Source: Roseiarcus sp963784805
Lineage (GTDB): Bacteria; Pseudomonadota; Alphaproteobacteria; Rhizobiales; Beijerinckiaceae
Direction of reading: 5' to 3'
DNA: 64,000 nucleotides
Assembly: GCA_963784805.1 (NCBI GenBank)
Contig: CAWASR010000001.1
Coordinates: forward strand, 53,952 to 117,951
Positions within the stretch are counted from its first letter, which is position 1. Each line of letters starts with the position of its first letter. Of the stretch, positions 35,304 through 44,063 are shown in pieces. The notes under the pieces are model-generated. The model saw only the letters and a program-made list of their open reading frames with translations. It was not told the origin of the DNA and made no database searches. The translations under genes and the position numbers were made by a program.

Positions 35304-36344
35304 TCAGAGCGCGACCACCTGACCGGTATGGATTGACTTGTCAGCGGCGAGCACGATCTTCAGGCTCTTGACCGCGTCGTTCATGTGGTCGGTGAGATCG
35401 ATGTTCTCGTCGATCGCCTTGAGGAGATAGCGCTGCTCGCGCTCGCAGAGAGCGTCGTGGTCGGGCTCGTCGCTCATGTCGATCCGCTCGTCGGGCTTCG
35501 ACATGTCCGCATGATGCCAAAGAATCTGGTTCGTCTTGGTGTGGGCGTTAATGTCGTCCGACCTCACCTTGCCTGCGGTCTCGGCCATGACGATCGACAC
35601 CGATCCTTTCGGACCGACGACGTCTTTGACGAAGAACGCCGTCTCGCTCATCATTGGTCCCCAGCCGGCTTCATACCAACCGACAGACCCGTCATCAAAC
35701 GTGACCTGCAGCATCCCGTAATTGTTCAGCCGCACTTCGTCGGTCAGCTTGGCGCCGACGGCATGGACATTGACGGGACTGGCCTTCGTCATCTGGCACA
35801 TCACGTCGACGTAGTGGACGCCGCAGTCGACGATCGGCGGGAAGCTGTCCATGAGACGCTTGTGCCATGCCCAAGTTTCGCCATTAGATTGCTGGTTCAG
35901 ATTCATCCGAAAGACGAGCGGCGAGCCGAGTTGCCGGGCGATCTCGATGAACTTGATCCAGGACGGGTGCTGGCGAAGGATATAGCCGACTACAAGCTTG
36001 CGCTTGGTGCGTTGCGCCGTCGACACAACCCTCTCGGCGTTTACGACGGTGTCGGCGAGCGGCTTCTCGACGAACACATGCGCTCCGGCTTCCATCGCCT
36101 TGATGGCGAAATCCGCGTGGGTGTCGGGAAGAGTGTTGATCGAGACGACTTCAGGCTTCAGTTCGGCCAAAGCCTCCTCGAATTTGGTGAACTTCTTTGC
36201 TTTGGCGAGCGCTGGCGGCAGCTTTCGATTGGCGATCCGCCGCTCACAGACGCCCGTCACCTCGAAACCTGGGATCCGAGTGTACGCGAGAGCGTGGCTC
36301 ATGCCCATGTTGCCGAGGCCAACGACGAGAACTCTTTTGGTCAT
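35304..36344 (-). CDS. Gfo/Idh/MocA family oxidoreductase (first)
   Basis: This 346-aa NAD(P)-dependent dehydrogenase has the Rossmann start RVLVVGLGNMGMSHALAYTR and PEVVSINTLPDTHADFAIKA. Next is the family motif HVFVEKPLADTVVNAERVV (EKP), followed by the C-terminal alpha/beta domain with VDCGVHYVDVMCQMT (the D..x.H catalytic region). The family oxidises inositols, sugars and amino-sugar derivatives. It is the penultimate gene of a minus-strand operon (importer, VOC, unknown, SDR, Gfo, Gfo). The adjacent paralogue at 36370 is only distantly similar, so the two probably act on successive intermediates. Confidence 0.88.
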   Translation of the reverse strand: MTKRVLVVGLGNMGMSHALAYTRIPGFEVTGVCERRIANRKLPPALAKAKKFTKFEEALAELKPEVVSINTLPDTHADFAIKAMEAGAHVFVEKPLADTVVNAERVVSTAQRTKRKLVVGYILRQHPSWIKFIEIARQLGSPLVFRMNLNQQSNGETWAWHKRLMDSFPPIVDCGVHYVDVMCQMTKASPVNVHAVGAKLTDEVRLNNYGMLQVTFDDGSVGWYEAGWGPMMSETAFFVKDVVGPKGSVSIVMAETAGKVRSDDINAHTKTNQILWHHADMSKPDERIDMSDEPDHDALCEREQRYLLKAIDENIDLTDHMNDAVKSLKIVLAADKSIHTGQVVAL

Positions 36345-36369
36345 CTCTTTGACCCTCCATTATTTTGAC

Positions 36370-37374
36370 TTAACCGTTGATGCGAACGACCTGCCCGGTG
36401 CGGGCGGATTCTTCGGCGGCGAGGGTCGCCTGGAGCGCGGCGGCCGCGTCTTCCGCCCTACCGATAGCCGGAGCCTCCCCCTTCAGCGCACATGACGCAA
36501 AATAGGAGAGCTCCTCGCGCAGCGCGCCGCCGCGTGCTCCGTCGAAGACGGGCCAATAGGTGGTATCCGGACTGTGAAGCTTGTCGCTCGATACGATGCC
36601 GAGATTGGGAAATGTGTCCTGGACGTGGATGATTCCAGCGTCGCCGATGATCGACATGCGCTCGTCGATGTCGAACGGGGTCTTGTCAGGCATGCACCAG
36701 ACAGTTTCCAGGGTCGCCGTCGCCCCGCCGGCGAAGCGATACATTGTCTGGCCGATGTCGGGATATTTGAGGCCGCGCACGTTGACGGTCTGAGCGTAGG
36801 CGCTTACGATTTTGTCGCCTGTGAACCATAGCATTAGATCACTGTCGTGAATCGCGTCGCCGACGATCGGTCCGATCTTGTTGAGAATTTCAGGCGTCCA
36901 GGCGGCGGGAATGTTGCGGCGCGAGCTCATGGCGACGATTCTCCCGATCTTACCCGCTGCGATCGCCTGTTGGGCCATGCGATAGCGTGGATTAAAGCGG
37001 CAGATATGACCGATTTGTAGAATGCCTTTCGATCGTTTGGCGGCAGCCATGATCTTATGGCAGTCCTCGACGGTCGACGCCATTGGCTTCTCCAGAAATA
37101 CATGTTTGCCGGCATCGAGCGCAGCGATGGCAGGTTCGGTGTGCTGGTCCCACATGGTGACGATCGATACGGCGTCGATGCCGGGATCGGCGAGGAGGTC
37201 GCGATAGTCGCGAGTCGCATTCACGACGCCGAATTTGATCGCCATCGCCTTGAGCCGGTCAGGCGTGCGAGTGCAAAGCGCCACGAGCTCCAGATTGGGA
37301 ACGCCAATGATCGCGTCGCAGTGAATTTCGCCGAACCATCCGAGTCCGATTACACCGATGCGAAGCCTGTCCAC
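36370..37374 (-). CDS. Gfo/Idh/MocA family oxidoreductase (second)
   Basis: This 334-aa dehydrogenase begins RIGVIGLGWFGEIHCDAIIG and contains HVFLEKPMASTVEDCHKIM (EKP motif), LQIGHICRFNPRYRMAQQAI, and IGPIVGDAIHDSDLMLWFTG with the catalytic His-Asp region. The RFNPRY segment is typical of myo-inositol 2-dehydrogenase-like members. It lies 25 bp from the preceding gene and 10 bp from the SDR gene, so it is in the same operon. The substrate is unknown. Confidence 0.88.
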   Translation of the reverse strand: MDRLRIGVIGLGWFGEIHCDAIIGVPNLELVALCTRTPDRLKAMAIKFGVVNATRDYRDLLADPGIDAVSIVTMWDQHTEPAIAALDAGKHVFLEKPMASTVEDCHKIMAAAKRSKGILQIGHICRFNPRYRMAQQAIAAGKIGRIVAMSSRRNIPAAWTPEILNKIGPIVGDAIHDSDLMLWFTGDKIVSAYAQTVNVRGLKYPDIGQTMYRFAGGATATLETVWCMPDKTPFDIDERMSIIGDAGIIHVQDTFPNLGIVSSDKLHSPDTTYWPVFDGARGGALREELSYFASCALKGEAPAIGRAEDAAAALQATLAAEESARTGQVVRING

Positions 37375-37384
37375 GGCCCTTCTC

Positions 37385-38170
37385 CTAGAAATCCTCGAGC
37401 GTCAGTTCACGCGCCATGACGATGTTGCCCGCCGTCAGCCCACAATCGACCGGCAGCGCCGCGCCGGTGATCGCCGCCGCGTGGTCCGAGGCGAGGAAGG
37501 CGACGGCGCGGGCGACGTCGATCGGCTCGACGATGCGGCCGAGCGGATACCAACGCTCCAGCGTCGCGAGCACCTTAGGGTCCTTTCTTGTCCGTTCGGT
37601 CCAAATTGGCGTGCGGACGGTGCCGGGAAGCACGATGTTCACGCGCACGCCGTAGCGGCCGTATTCGAGCGCCAGCGAGCGCGTCAAGGAAATCATGCCA
37701 GCTTTGGCGGCGCTGTAAGCAGGATCGCCAAGCGCGACAACTCCATTGACGGAGCCGATGTTGATGATGACCCCAGCCCGTTTGGCACGCATGCCGGGCA
37801 GCACCGCGTAGGCGCAATTGTAGGCGCCATTAAGATTGCCGTTGACGTCGGCGCGCCAACCTTCGGGATCGGTCTGAGCGAGCGTCGGATGGTTGGAGAA
37901 ACCTGCGTTGTTGACGAGTATGTCGACCGACCCCTGTTTCGCCACGAGCCTCTCGAAGGCCTCCGCGACCGCGTGCGGGTCCCCGACGTCAGCGACTTCG
38001 GCTTTGGCGGAGATTCCAAGTTTTGTCAGCTCTGTCGCAAAATCATGAACCGACTCGCTTCGGTCTATCGCCGCGATCTTCGCCCCCTCGCCACCGAAAT
38101 GATGGCTGAGCGCCTGGCCGATGCCGCCGGCCGCGCCGGTGATCGCGACGATCCTTCCGGCGAAAGTCAT
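37385..38170 (-). CDS. SDR family oxidoreductase of the catabolic operon
   Basis: This 261-aa classical SDR has the cofactor loop ITGAAGGIGQALSHHFGGEG at residues 10-29, the NNAG motif in ILVNNAGFSNHPTL, catalytic Ser in INIGSVNGVVALGD, and YSAAK (Tyr, Lys). AAIDRSE after beta-2 favours NAD(H). The C-terminus LPVDCGLTAGNI is typical. Its ATG overlaps the stop of the 396-aa gene by 4 bp (ATGA), showing translational coupling. Confidence 0.9.
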   Translation of the reverse strand: MTFAGRIVAITGAAGGIGQALSHHFGGEGAKIAAIDRSESVHDFATELTKLGISAKAEVADVGDPHAVAEAFERLVAKQGSVDILVNNAGFSNHPTLAQTDPEGWRADVNGNLNGAYNCAYAVLPGMRAKRAGVIINIGSVNGVVALGDPAYSAAKAGMISLTRSLALEYGRYGVRVNIVLPGTVRTPIWTERTRKDPKVLATLERWYPLGRIVEPIDVARAVAFLASDHAAAITGAALPVDCGLTAGNIVMARELTLEDF

Positions 38171-39357
38171 GCCGCGCTCTCCATCGCGGCGAGACCCTCG
38201 GGGATCCAATCGAGATTGGCATCCCGCAAATGGCCCCAGTTGTAAAAGGCCGCGTCGCGCACCCCTCCAGAGCCGAGCGCGCGCATCGCTGCGAGGAATT
38301 CGCTCTTCGTCTCCAGATCGGGAAAGCCGGGGCGGACGATACCGCGAAGTCTCCCCGCGCCGCGCAGACGCCGCTTGACGTCGTGGAGGTCGGCTCTAAC
38401 CCGCGCGTCGCCCGGCTCGTAGAAACACGCTTCAATCACTCCCGCCGCCTCGGCGAGCGCTTTCAAATCGCTGCCCTCGTACCACGCGCCGCCGGTCGGC
38501 CGCACGACCGAGGGGATCACCGCCACCGTCGCGTCCTTGCGCACGTCCTCGCGAATCTGGCGCACCAATGATGTCACGACTGTGCAGCGCCAGTCGAGGA
38601 ACGCCCGGAGATCACCGTCGGTGCGAGTGTCGGCGAGCCAGAACGCCTCGGCCATGTCGGCGGGAAAATCGACGTCGCTAGCCAGATAGGCGTCAATGTC
38701 GCCGGCGACCCGTCGCCGCAGCGCTTCGACTGGGATTCCGGCCCGCTTCGCCCCTGCCACGCAATGCTCACAGAAGCAGAGCCCGAGCTGCGAGTCGAGC
38801 CAGCGATTGGGGCGGACGAGAGTGAATTCGTGATGAAATCCGTGTGCGTAGGGCAGGAAACCCGGCGTTTCCATCGAGACACCGGCGACCGGATAGGACT
38901 CTGTGACGTCGATCGCGAGGCCAATTGCATAGGCGCGCGCCTGGGGCGCCGAAGGGCAAAGATTATAAACCAGCCGGTCGCCGAATGCGTTGGCGACCGT
39001 CGCGTTCGGATGCTCGACGCCGAGCCGCGTGTTGTGCAGCAGGACAAGCCAGACGTTGACCGCCATGCGATCCTGTGCCGCGAGCGCGCCCACCATATCC
39101 TCGCCCGCCGCAAGCATCGAATGGGGAACCGGTTTGATCGCGCCATAGCGCGTTGGATCGTGCTTGAAATAGACCGCGCCGTCCTCAGGGAAGTAGACCC
39201 TTCCCGCCCTGCCGTGGGGGCGCAGGAATTTGCCGGCGTGATAGCTGCCCGCAATTGTCACCGTGTCCAGTCCGAGCGCGCGGAACCGGTCGATTGCCGT
39301 GGAGACTCCGGCTTCCGCGAGATCCCAAGCATATGTATAGACGGCCCTGTAGCCCAT
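38167..39357 (-). CDS. Conserved protein of unknown function, possible TIM-barrel hydrolase
   Basis: This 396-aa cytoplasmic protein has no signal peptide. It starts MGYRAVYTYAWDLAEAGVST and alternates strands and helices as in a (beta/alpha)8 barrel. Suggestive segments are AIGLAIDVTESYPVAGVSME TPGF, GLCFCEHCVAGAKRAGIPVE (a CFCxxC cluster seen in some putative glycoside-hydrolase barrels), YLASDVDFPADMAEAFW and the C-terminal GGVRDAAFYNWGHLRDANLD. I do not recognise a characterised family. Its location in the operon between a VOC-like protein and an SDR suggests a catalytic step of the same pathway, possibly hydrolysis or isomerisation of a sugar-like or cyclic intermediate. Confidence 0.6.
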   Translation of the reverse strand: MGYRAVYTYAWDLAEAGVSTAIDRFRALGLDTVTIAGSYHAGKFLRPHGRAGRVYFPEDGAVYFKHDPTRYGAIKPVPHSMLAAGEDMVGALAAQDRMAVNVWLVLLHNTRLGVEHPNATVANAFGDRLVYNLCPSAPQARAYAIGLAIDVTESYPVAGVSMETPGFLPYAHGFHHEFTLVRPNRWLDSQLGLCFCEHCVAGAKRAGIPVEALRRRVAGDIDAYLASDVDFPADMAEAFWLADTRTDGDLRAFLDWRCTVVTSLVRQIREDVRKDATVAVIPSVVRPTGGAWYEGSDLKALAEAAGVIEACFYEPGDARVRADLHDVKRRLRGAGRLRGIVRPGFPDLETKSEFLAAMRALGSGGVRDAAFYNWGHLRDANLDWIPEGLAAMESAA

Positions 39358-39381
39358 TGCAGCGTTCTCTCAGAGCTGGAT

Positions 39382-39717
39382 CTAGGCGCCGAACCAGGTG
39401 TCGTTCAGATACTGCATGTATTCAAACACCATGCCGTGTTTGCGGATGAAGACGACACGCGCGAAGTCAGCGACGACGAAGGGTGGAATAAGGATTTCCT
39501 GCCCCTCGAAATGGGGCTCCAGCGCCTCGACGCGGTAGGCGACATGCGGATTAGCCCGAACCGCCTCGGGTACCGTGGTCCCTGGAGCATAACGCAAGAA
39601 CTCGATATGCTCGGGGTGGCTCCGCGGATTGGTCACCCAGCAGCGGCTTTGCGCGATCCAGTTTTCGTCTGGTTGCTGCTCGGTAGTGGTGAGGCCAACG
39701 TGATCAAAGACGAGCAT
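39382..39717 (-). CDS. VOC-superfamily-like small protein
   Basis: This 111-aa protein starts MLVFDHVGLTTTEQQPDENW, with the FDHVGL strand typical of glyoxalase/VOC metalloproteins. It carries candidate metal residues His6, the Glu in HPEHIEFLRYA, His in NPHVAYRV and Glu in GMVFEYMQYL. A single VOC module normally dimerises to form the active site, and the family includes epimerases, lyases and dioxygenases. ATG 39717 is chosen; an upstream extension of 25 residues is unconserved. It belongs to the catabolic operon. Confidence 0.65.
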   Translation of the reverse strand: MLVFDHVGLTTTEQQPDENWIAQSRCWVTNPRSHPEHIEFLRYAPGTTVPEAVRANPHVAYRVEALEPHFEGQEILIPPFVVADFARVVFIRKHGMVFEYMQYLNDTWFGA

Positions 39718-39788
39718 GAGAAACCACCGCAATTGTCGAATGCATCGTGAAGAACGTAGGGGCGGCCCGCTGCGCCGCCCCTGGCCCC

Positions 39789-40928
39789 TCACAGATCTTT
39801 CTGGATCGCCTCGACGTCTACGGACTTGTATTCCGGCGCCAGCGCGAAGCCTACCGCGTCCGCCTTGACCTTGGCGGCGTCAAAAGCGTTGGCTTGGTCG
39901 ATGAGGTCGTTCTTGCACACGTCTTCGAACTTGATTGTTTTCGTGATCTGACCGATCTTTCTCGCGGTGTCGAAGAACAGCTCCCAGCTCGAAGGCAGGT
40001 GGTAGCCCCACTTCTTGCGCTCTTCCATGCGGCCGCCGAACACGCTTGCCAGCTGCATCATCAACTCGGTGGCCACCGCAGGGGTCATCTGGGAGGCGAG
40101 GCCCGGGAACTGCATCATTACGATTTGAGTTGCCGCGCGCGGATTCTGCTTGCCGAATTCGAGGCCAGCCGCCCAACCTTGCAAATAACGGGCGTAAACC
40201 TTCTGCTTTGCAGGATCTTCGAAATCCGCCTTGCGGATGACGAAACTGTTGGCGGGCAGCTTCGAGAAATCCTTGCCAAGAAAGTAGTCGAAGTCGAAGC
40301 CTTGGCCCTTCCATTGGGCGCGCAGGCCTTCCCAGCACAGGGCGGCGTCGCCCTTGCCGGCCTTTAGCGCTGTGCCCCAGGCAGGCCAACCGGCTTCGAC
40401 GTACTTGATCTTCTTGATGTCGACCCCTGCGGCGAAGAGCATCGGATCGCAGATCGACTGCCAGCCGGCGCTGCCGAGCAGGATCGTTTTACCCTCCAGG
40501 CCCTTAAGATCCTTCGCCTTCTGGCCTTTGCGGAAAGCGATGTCGAACACGTCGCTACCGCCCATCTCGAACACCGAGACGAGCGGCATCCCCTGCTCGA
40601 GCGCCAGCGAGAATACGCCGGGCGAAGGGTAGCCCATGTCTGCTTGGTTTTGGTCGACGAGCTTTACGGTCGCCGTCGCGTCCGACGGCCCGGGCTCGAG
40701 CGTCGTAGCGATGTCGCCAAAATAGCCGAACTTCTTAGCGATCCAATAGGGGTAGTCGTCGAGCACTTCAATAGTTCCGCGCGGCGAAACCCACCGGACC
40801 GTTTCGGCCGCCAAGGCGGGCGTCGCGCCGCCGAGCCCGCTCAAAGCAGCGGCGGATACCCCTCCGGCCGTCAGGGTCAAAACGCGGCGGCGGTCGATCG
40901 TCAAACGCTGTCCAACCTGTGTAGACAT
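39789..40928 (-). CDS. ABC transporter substrate-binding protein with Tat-like signal, NMT1-type
   Basis: This 379-aa protein has an N-terminal twin-arginine-like region (TIDRRRVLTLTAGGVSAAAL) followed by ATPALAAE as the cleavage site. The mature part has the NMT1/SsuA-like layout (VRWVSPRGTIEVLDDYPYWI, AKKFGYFGDI, GYPSPGVFSLALEQGMPLVS). Two-lobe binding proteins of this kind serve the importer encoded immediately downstream (permease, ATPase). The ligand is presumably the pathway substrate. The C-terminal helical extension is longer than in the orphan at 1112. Confidence 0.87.
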   Translation of the reverse strand: MSTQVGQRLTIDRRRVLTLTAGGVSAAALSGLGGATPALAAETVRWVSPRGTIEVLDDYPYWIAKKFGYFGDIATTLEPGPSDATATVKLVDQNQADMGYPSPGVFSLALEQGMPLVSVFEMGGSDVFDIAFRKGQKAKDLKGLEGKTILLGSAGWQSICDPMLFAAGVDIKKIKYVEAGWPAWGTALKAGKGDAALCWEGLRAQWKGQGFDFDYFLGKDFSKLPANSFVIRKADFEDPAKQKVYARYLQGWAAGLEFGKQNPRAATQIVMMQFPGLASQMTPAVATELMMQLASVFGGRMEERKKWGYHLPSSWELFFDTARKIGQITKTIKFEDVCKNDLIDQANAFDAAKVKADAVGFALAPEYKSVDVEAIQKDL

Positions 40929-41001
40929 TTCTCTCTCCTTGAGTTCAGTTCCTCTTCAAAGTCGCCTGACTTTTTTTCCGCGGCGGCCGCGGTTTCAGAC
41001 G

Positions 41002-41847
41002 TTATGCTTCCCAACTGGCCCATTTCTTTCCGAGCCAATAGAAGAAGATATAAATCGAAATGCCAATAACGGCGAGAATGAGAATGATCGCGAAGAACTG
41101 CGGCATCCTGATGAGGGCGGAATAGTAGGTCAAACGGCTGCCGAGCCCGGCCGCCCCGCCGACCATTTCCGCGCCAATCGTCGTTAAGAGGCCGAAGATC
41201 GAGCCGACCATCAGGCCAACGATGATCATTGGCATCGCCATGGGAATGCGGATTTTGGTAAAAATCTGCAGGGTGTTGGCTCCAAAGGAGCGGGCAAGCG
41301 CAATCTTCGCCAGATCGGCGCGTCGGAAGCCGGTAGCCGAATTGATCATCACCATCGGGCCGCTTGCGAGCGCGACAGCAATGATGCGAGGCTCGCTGCC
41401 AAAGCCGAAGCGCAAAATGAGCAGCGGCACCAGCGCCAGCATCGGCGTGGTTACAAGAAGCAGAATGTATGGCGTTACGACCTTCTCGACGAAGGGAAAC
41501 TGGGTGATGACCGCTGCCAATACGAAGCCGATCGCGCCGCCAATGGCGAAGCCGACCAAGAGTTCGTAGACGGTTATCAACAGATGAGGCCACAAAAAAG
41601 GCCATTCCGTGTAGAGCGCGACAATGATCTGACTCGGCGTCGGCATGATGTATTGCGGCACATTGAAGACGCGCAGCAGCACTTCAGCCCCCCCAATGAT
41701 AAGCACCGCGACCAACACGATAACAGCGGTCTCCAAATACGTGCGGCTCTCGCCAACTCCCCATGTGCCAATCGCCGACAGCCCGGGCTCGTCGGCCTCC
41801 GCCTTGCGATTGAATTCAGGGATCTTGTCGCCTAAGAGCTTGTCCAC
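41002..41847 (-). CDS. ABC transporter permease, NitT/TauT type
   Basis: This 281-aa inner-membrane protein has about six hydrophobic helices. The EAA-type coupling motif is GFRRADLAKIALARSFGANT LQIFTKIRIP (about residues 185-215). A cytoplasmic N-terminal tail of about 35 residues comes first (PEFNRKAEADEPGLSAIG). The segment INSATGFRRAD is characteristic of nitrate/sulfonate/bicarbonate permeases. It works with the ATPase at 41886 and the binding protein at 39789. Confidence 0.9.
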   Translation of the reverse strand: MDKLLGDKIPEFNRKAEADEPGLSAIGTWGVGESRTYLETAVIVLVAVLIIGGAEVLLRVFNVPQYIMPTPSQIIVALYTEWPFLWPHLLITVYELLVGFAIGGAIGFVLAAVITQFPFVEKVVTPYILLLVTTPMLALVPLLILRFGFGSEPRIIAVALASGPMVMINSATGFRRADLAKIALARSFGANTLQIFTKIRIPMAMPMIIVGLMVGSIFGLLTTIGAEMVGGAAGLGSRLTYYSALIRMPQFFAIILILAVIGISIYIFFYWLGKKWASWEA

Positions 41848-41885
41848 GTGGATCTCCGGACTTCACAGACGGCCGCAAAGAAGGG

Positions 41886-42722
41886 CTAAGCGACCGCCAC
41901 TCCCGGCGCCCCACTTCGGCCTCGGTCAATTCTCGCCTTGATCTCAAGCACGCGCCTGATGAAGTCCGGTTGCGTCTGGATCTCGACCGGCCGCGGCCGA
42001 GGGATGTCGATGTCGTAGATCGTCGAAATGCGGCCTGGCCGCGCCGACATTACGACGACGCGATCAGCGAGGAAAATCGCCTCGGAAATCGAATGCGTGA
42101 CGAACGCGATCGTCTTGCGCGTCTCCATCCAGATTTCCTGAATCAAGAGATTCATTTCGTCGCGGGTGAAGGCGTCGAGCGCGCCGAAAGGCTCGTCCAT
42201 CAGCAGCACGGATGGATTGACCGCGAGACTTCTGACAATTGAGGCGCGCTGCTGCATGCCGCCGGATAGCTCGCGCGGAAACTTGTGCTCGAAGCCTTTG
42301 AGATTGACCCGCTCCAGCAGCTGCTCGATGCGTTCCATATCCGGTCGGCGCCTCTTCAGTTCAAAGGGCAGCGCGACGTTCTTGAGGAGGTTGCGCCATG
42401 GCAGGAGATTGGCGTCCTGGAAGATGATTGCAATTTCGGGGTGGGGCCGGGTGATGACCTCATTGCCGAGCCGGATTTGGCCGTCGGTCAGATCGTGCAG
42501 CCCCGCCATCGACCACAATAAGGTCGACTTGCCACAGCCCGAGGGCCCGAGAATGCACAGGAACTCCCCCTCACGGACGTCGAGAGTCACTTTGTCGAGG
42601 GCGTGTACCGATCCGGACCTCGTCGCGTAATACTTGGTCGCAGCGTCGACAGCCATTTTCGGCTGGGGTCGGTCTGCATCAATGGCCACTGCGGCCCTCT
42701 CCTTGGACACGAGGATAGTCAT
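41886..42722 (-). CDS. ABC transporter ATP-binding protein, NitT/TauT type
   Basis: This ATPase of about 278 aa has Walker A LGPSGCGKSTLL, Q-loop FQDANLLPWRNLLKNVALPF, signature LSGGMQQRASIVRSLAVNPS, Walker B VLLMDEPFGALDAFTRDEMN and the switch His in FVTHSISEAIFLADRVVVMS. It energises uptake through the neighbouring permease. ATG 42722 is used; a TTG at 42785 would add 21 residues. Neither has a clear ribosome-binding site. It is the first gene of the minus-strand operon, divergent from the RpiR regulator. Confidence 0.92.
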   Translation of the reverse strand: MTILVSKERAAVAIDADRPQPKMAVDAATKYYATRSGSVHALDKVTLDVREGEFLCILGPSGCGKSTLLWSMAGLHDLTDGQIRLGNEVITRPHPEIAIIFQDANLLPWRNLLKNVALPFELKRRRPDMERIEQLLERVNLKGFEHKFPRELSGGMQQRASIVRSLAVNPSVLLMDEPFGALDAFTRDEMNLLIQEIWMETRKTIAFVTHSISEAIFLADRVVVMSARPGRISTIYDIDIPRPRPVEIQTQPDFIRRVLEIKARIDRGRSGAPGVAVA

Positions 42723-42974
42723 TTTGAATGACCATCGAACACGACGCCTGCGATCGAGTGCCTGAACGGCATCCGAACCCTTCAACTCCCTGAAAATATG
42801 TTACACAACGTCAGGCCGCGCAAGAGAAAACTTATATGTCTGCGGGCAAGACAATGGAGCGCCTATCTCGCCGAAAAACCGCGCATAGCGGCTTTTGTAG
42901 GCCTGACCCCTTGCAGTTCGCAGCGCCGACGTTAAGCCAGTCACAGCGAATTTCTTGTCATAGGCTTGGCTCTG

Positions 42975-42989
42975 TGTAATTCATTTACA
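42975..42989. promoter_or_regulatory. Candidate RpiR/HexR-type operator
   Basis: TGTAATTCATTTACA is a perfect TGTAA-N5-TTACA palindrome 38 bp before the ATG of the RpiR gene, in the divergent intergenic region 42723-43027. It is very close to the operator of the RpiR-family regulator HexR (TGTARTWWWAYTACA). It probably mediates autoregulation and control of the catabolic genes. The rest of the gap holds no other dyad of similar quality. Confidence 0.6.
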
Positions 42990-43027
42990 AGTGGTGCGAT
43001 CCTTCCGTCAAGGTTGGAGTCAGAACG

Positions 43028-44032
43028 ATGGGCAAGCGGGAGAGGATGATTGGCGGTCAGCGCCAGGCCGTCAATGACGCTGGTTCGGGGAAAGGCGTCT
43101 ACGTAGGCGGCTTGCTCGAGCCTGTCGCCCCGATCGACCTAGTCTCGCATATTCAGAGGACAGAAGACTACCTGTCGCCTGCCGAGCGGCGGGTGGCGGC
43201 CGCGGTCGCCGGCGACTACGACGCCGCCACAAGAATGACGATCAGCGATTTGGCCAATCGCGCCGGGGTAAGCGAACCCAGTGTGACGCGGTTTTGCCGC
43301 TCCGTCGGCTGCGCCTCGTTCAGCCAGTTCAAGGTTCGTCTCGCCACTACGTTGGCGGTCGCGGCGGTGTACCTCAGAACCGACCGCATCTTCCACGACG
43401 ACGCCGGGCAGCTCGCCCAAGTCGTGATGATCCGGGCCTCGAACGCGATTCGCGATTGCCTTGAGCGGCTTGACACCGGAGCCGTCGGACGGGCCATCAC
43501 AGCGATCGCCGCTTGCAACCGGCTCGATATCTACGGCCAGGGAGGCGGATCGGCGAGCATTGCGGAGGACGCCAAATTGCGATTCTTCCGCCTGGGTCTT
43601 CCCGTCTGTGCGTATGCTGACGGTCACCAGCAGCGCATGTCTGCGGCCACTCTGCGGCCGAAAGACGTTGGCTTCGCCGTCTCCAACAGTGGTCAATCGA
43701 AAGCGGTCGCTGGCGCAATCGAGATCGCACGCTCCTATGGGGCTACGACCATCGCGCTCACGCGGCCGGGTACGCCGCTGGCCGCCGCCGCGGAGATCGT
43801 TATTTCCGTCGTCATACCCGAAGACGCCAATGCGTTGATGCCAACCGCTTCGCGCTACGCGCATATGGCGGTGATCGACACGATCGCCACCGGAGCCGCC
43901 TCGAAAATGGGAGCGCGCTCACGCGAGTCTCTGCGCCGCGTACGCTACACGCTTGCAAGCATCGGCGTCGCCATTCCGTCGCCGTCATCCGATCCGGCGC
44001 CGCTAATGCGAATTCTGAAGCGGCAGGACTAG
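43028..44032 (+). CDS. MurR/RpiR family transcriptional regulator
   Basis: This 334-aa protein has an N-terminal HTH_6 domain (MTISDLANRAGVSEPSVTRF CRSVGCASFSQFKVRL, about residues 70-105) and a C-terminal SIS domain (IYGQGGGSASIAEDAKLRFF, GFAVSNSGQSKAVAGAIEIA RSYGATTIALT). SIS domains of this family bind phosphosugars or related acids and alter DNA binding. It starts the plus-strand arm and is divergent from the ABC importer, so it is the likely local regulator. It has a 30-residue N-terminal extension (GGQRQAVNDAGSGKGVYV). The flavin monooxygenase gene follows after 31 bp. Confidence 0.92.
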   Translation: MGKRERMIGGQRQAVNDAGSGKGVYVGGLLEPVAPIDLVSHIQRTEDYLSPAERRVAAAVAGDYDAATRMTISDLANRAGVSEPSVTRFCRSVGCASFSQFKVRLATTLAVAAVYLRTDRIFHDDAGQLAQVVMIRASNAIRDCLERLDTGAVGRAITAIAACNRLDIYGQGGGSASIAEDAKLRFFRLGLPVCAYADGHQQRMSAATLRPKDVGFAVSNSGQSKAVAGAIEIARSYGATTIALTRPGTPLAAAAEIVISVVIPEDANALMPTASRYAHMAVIDTIATGAASKMGARSRESLRRVRYTLASIGVAIPSPSSDPAPLMRILKRQD

Positions 44033-44063
44033 GCGACGCGCCATTCGCACCAAGGAGGATCCC

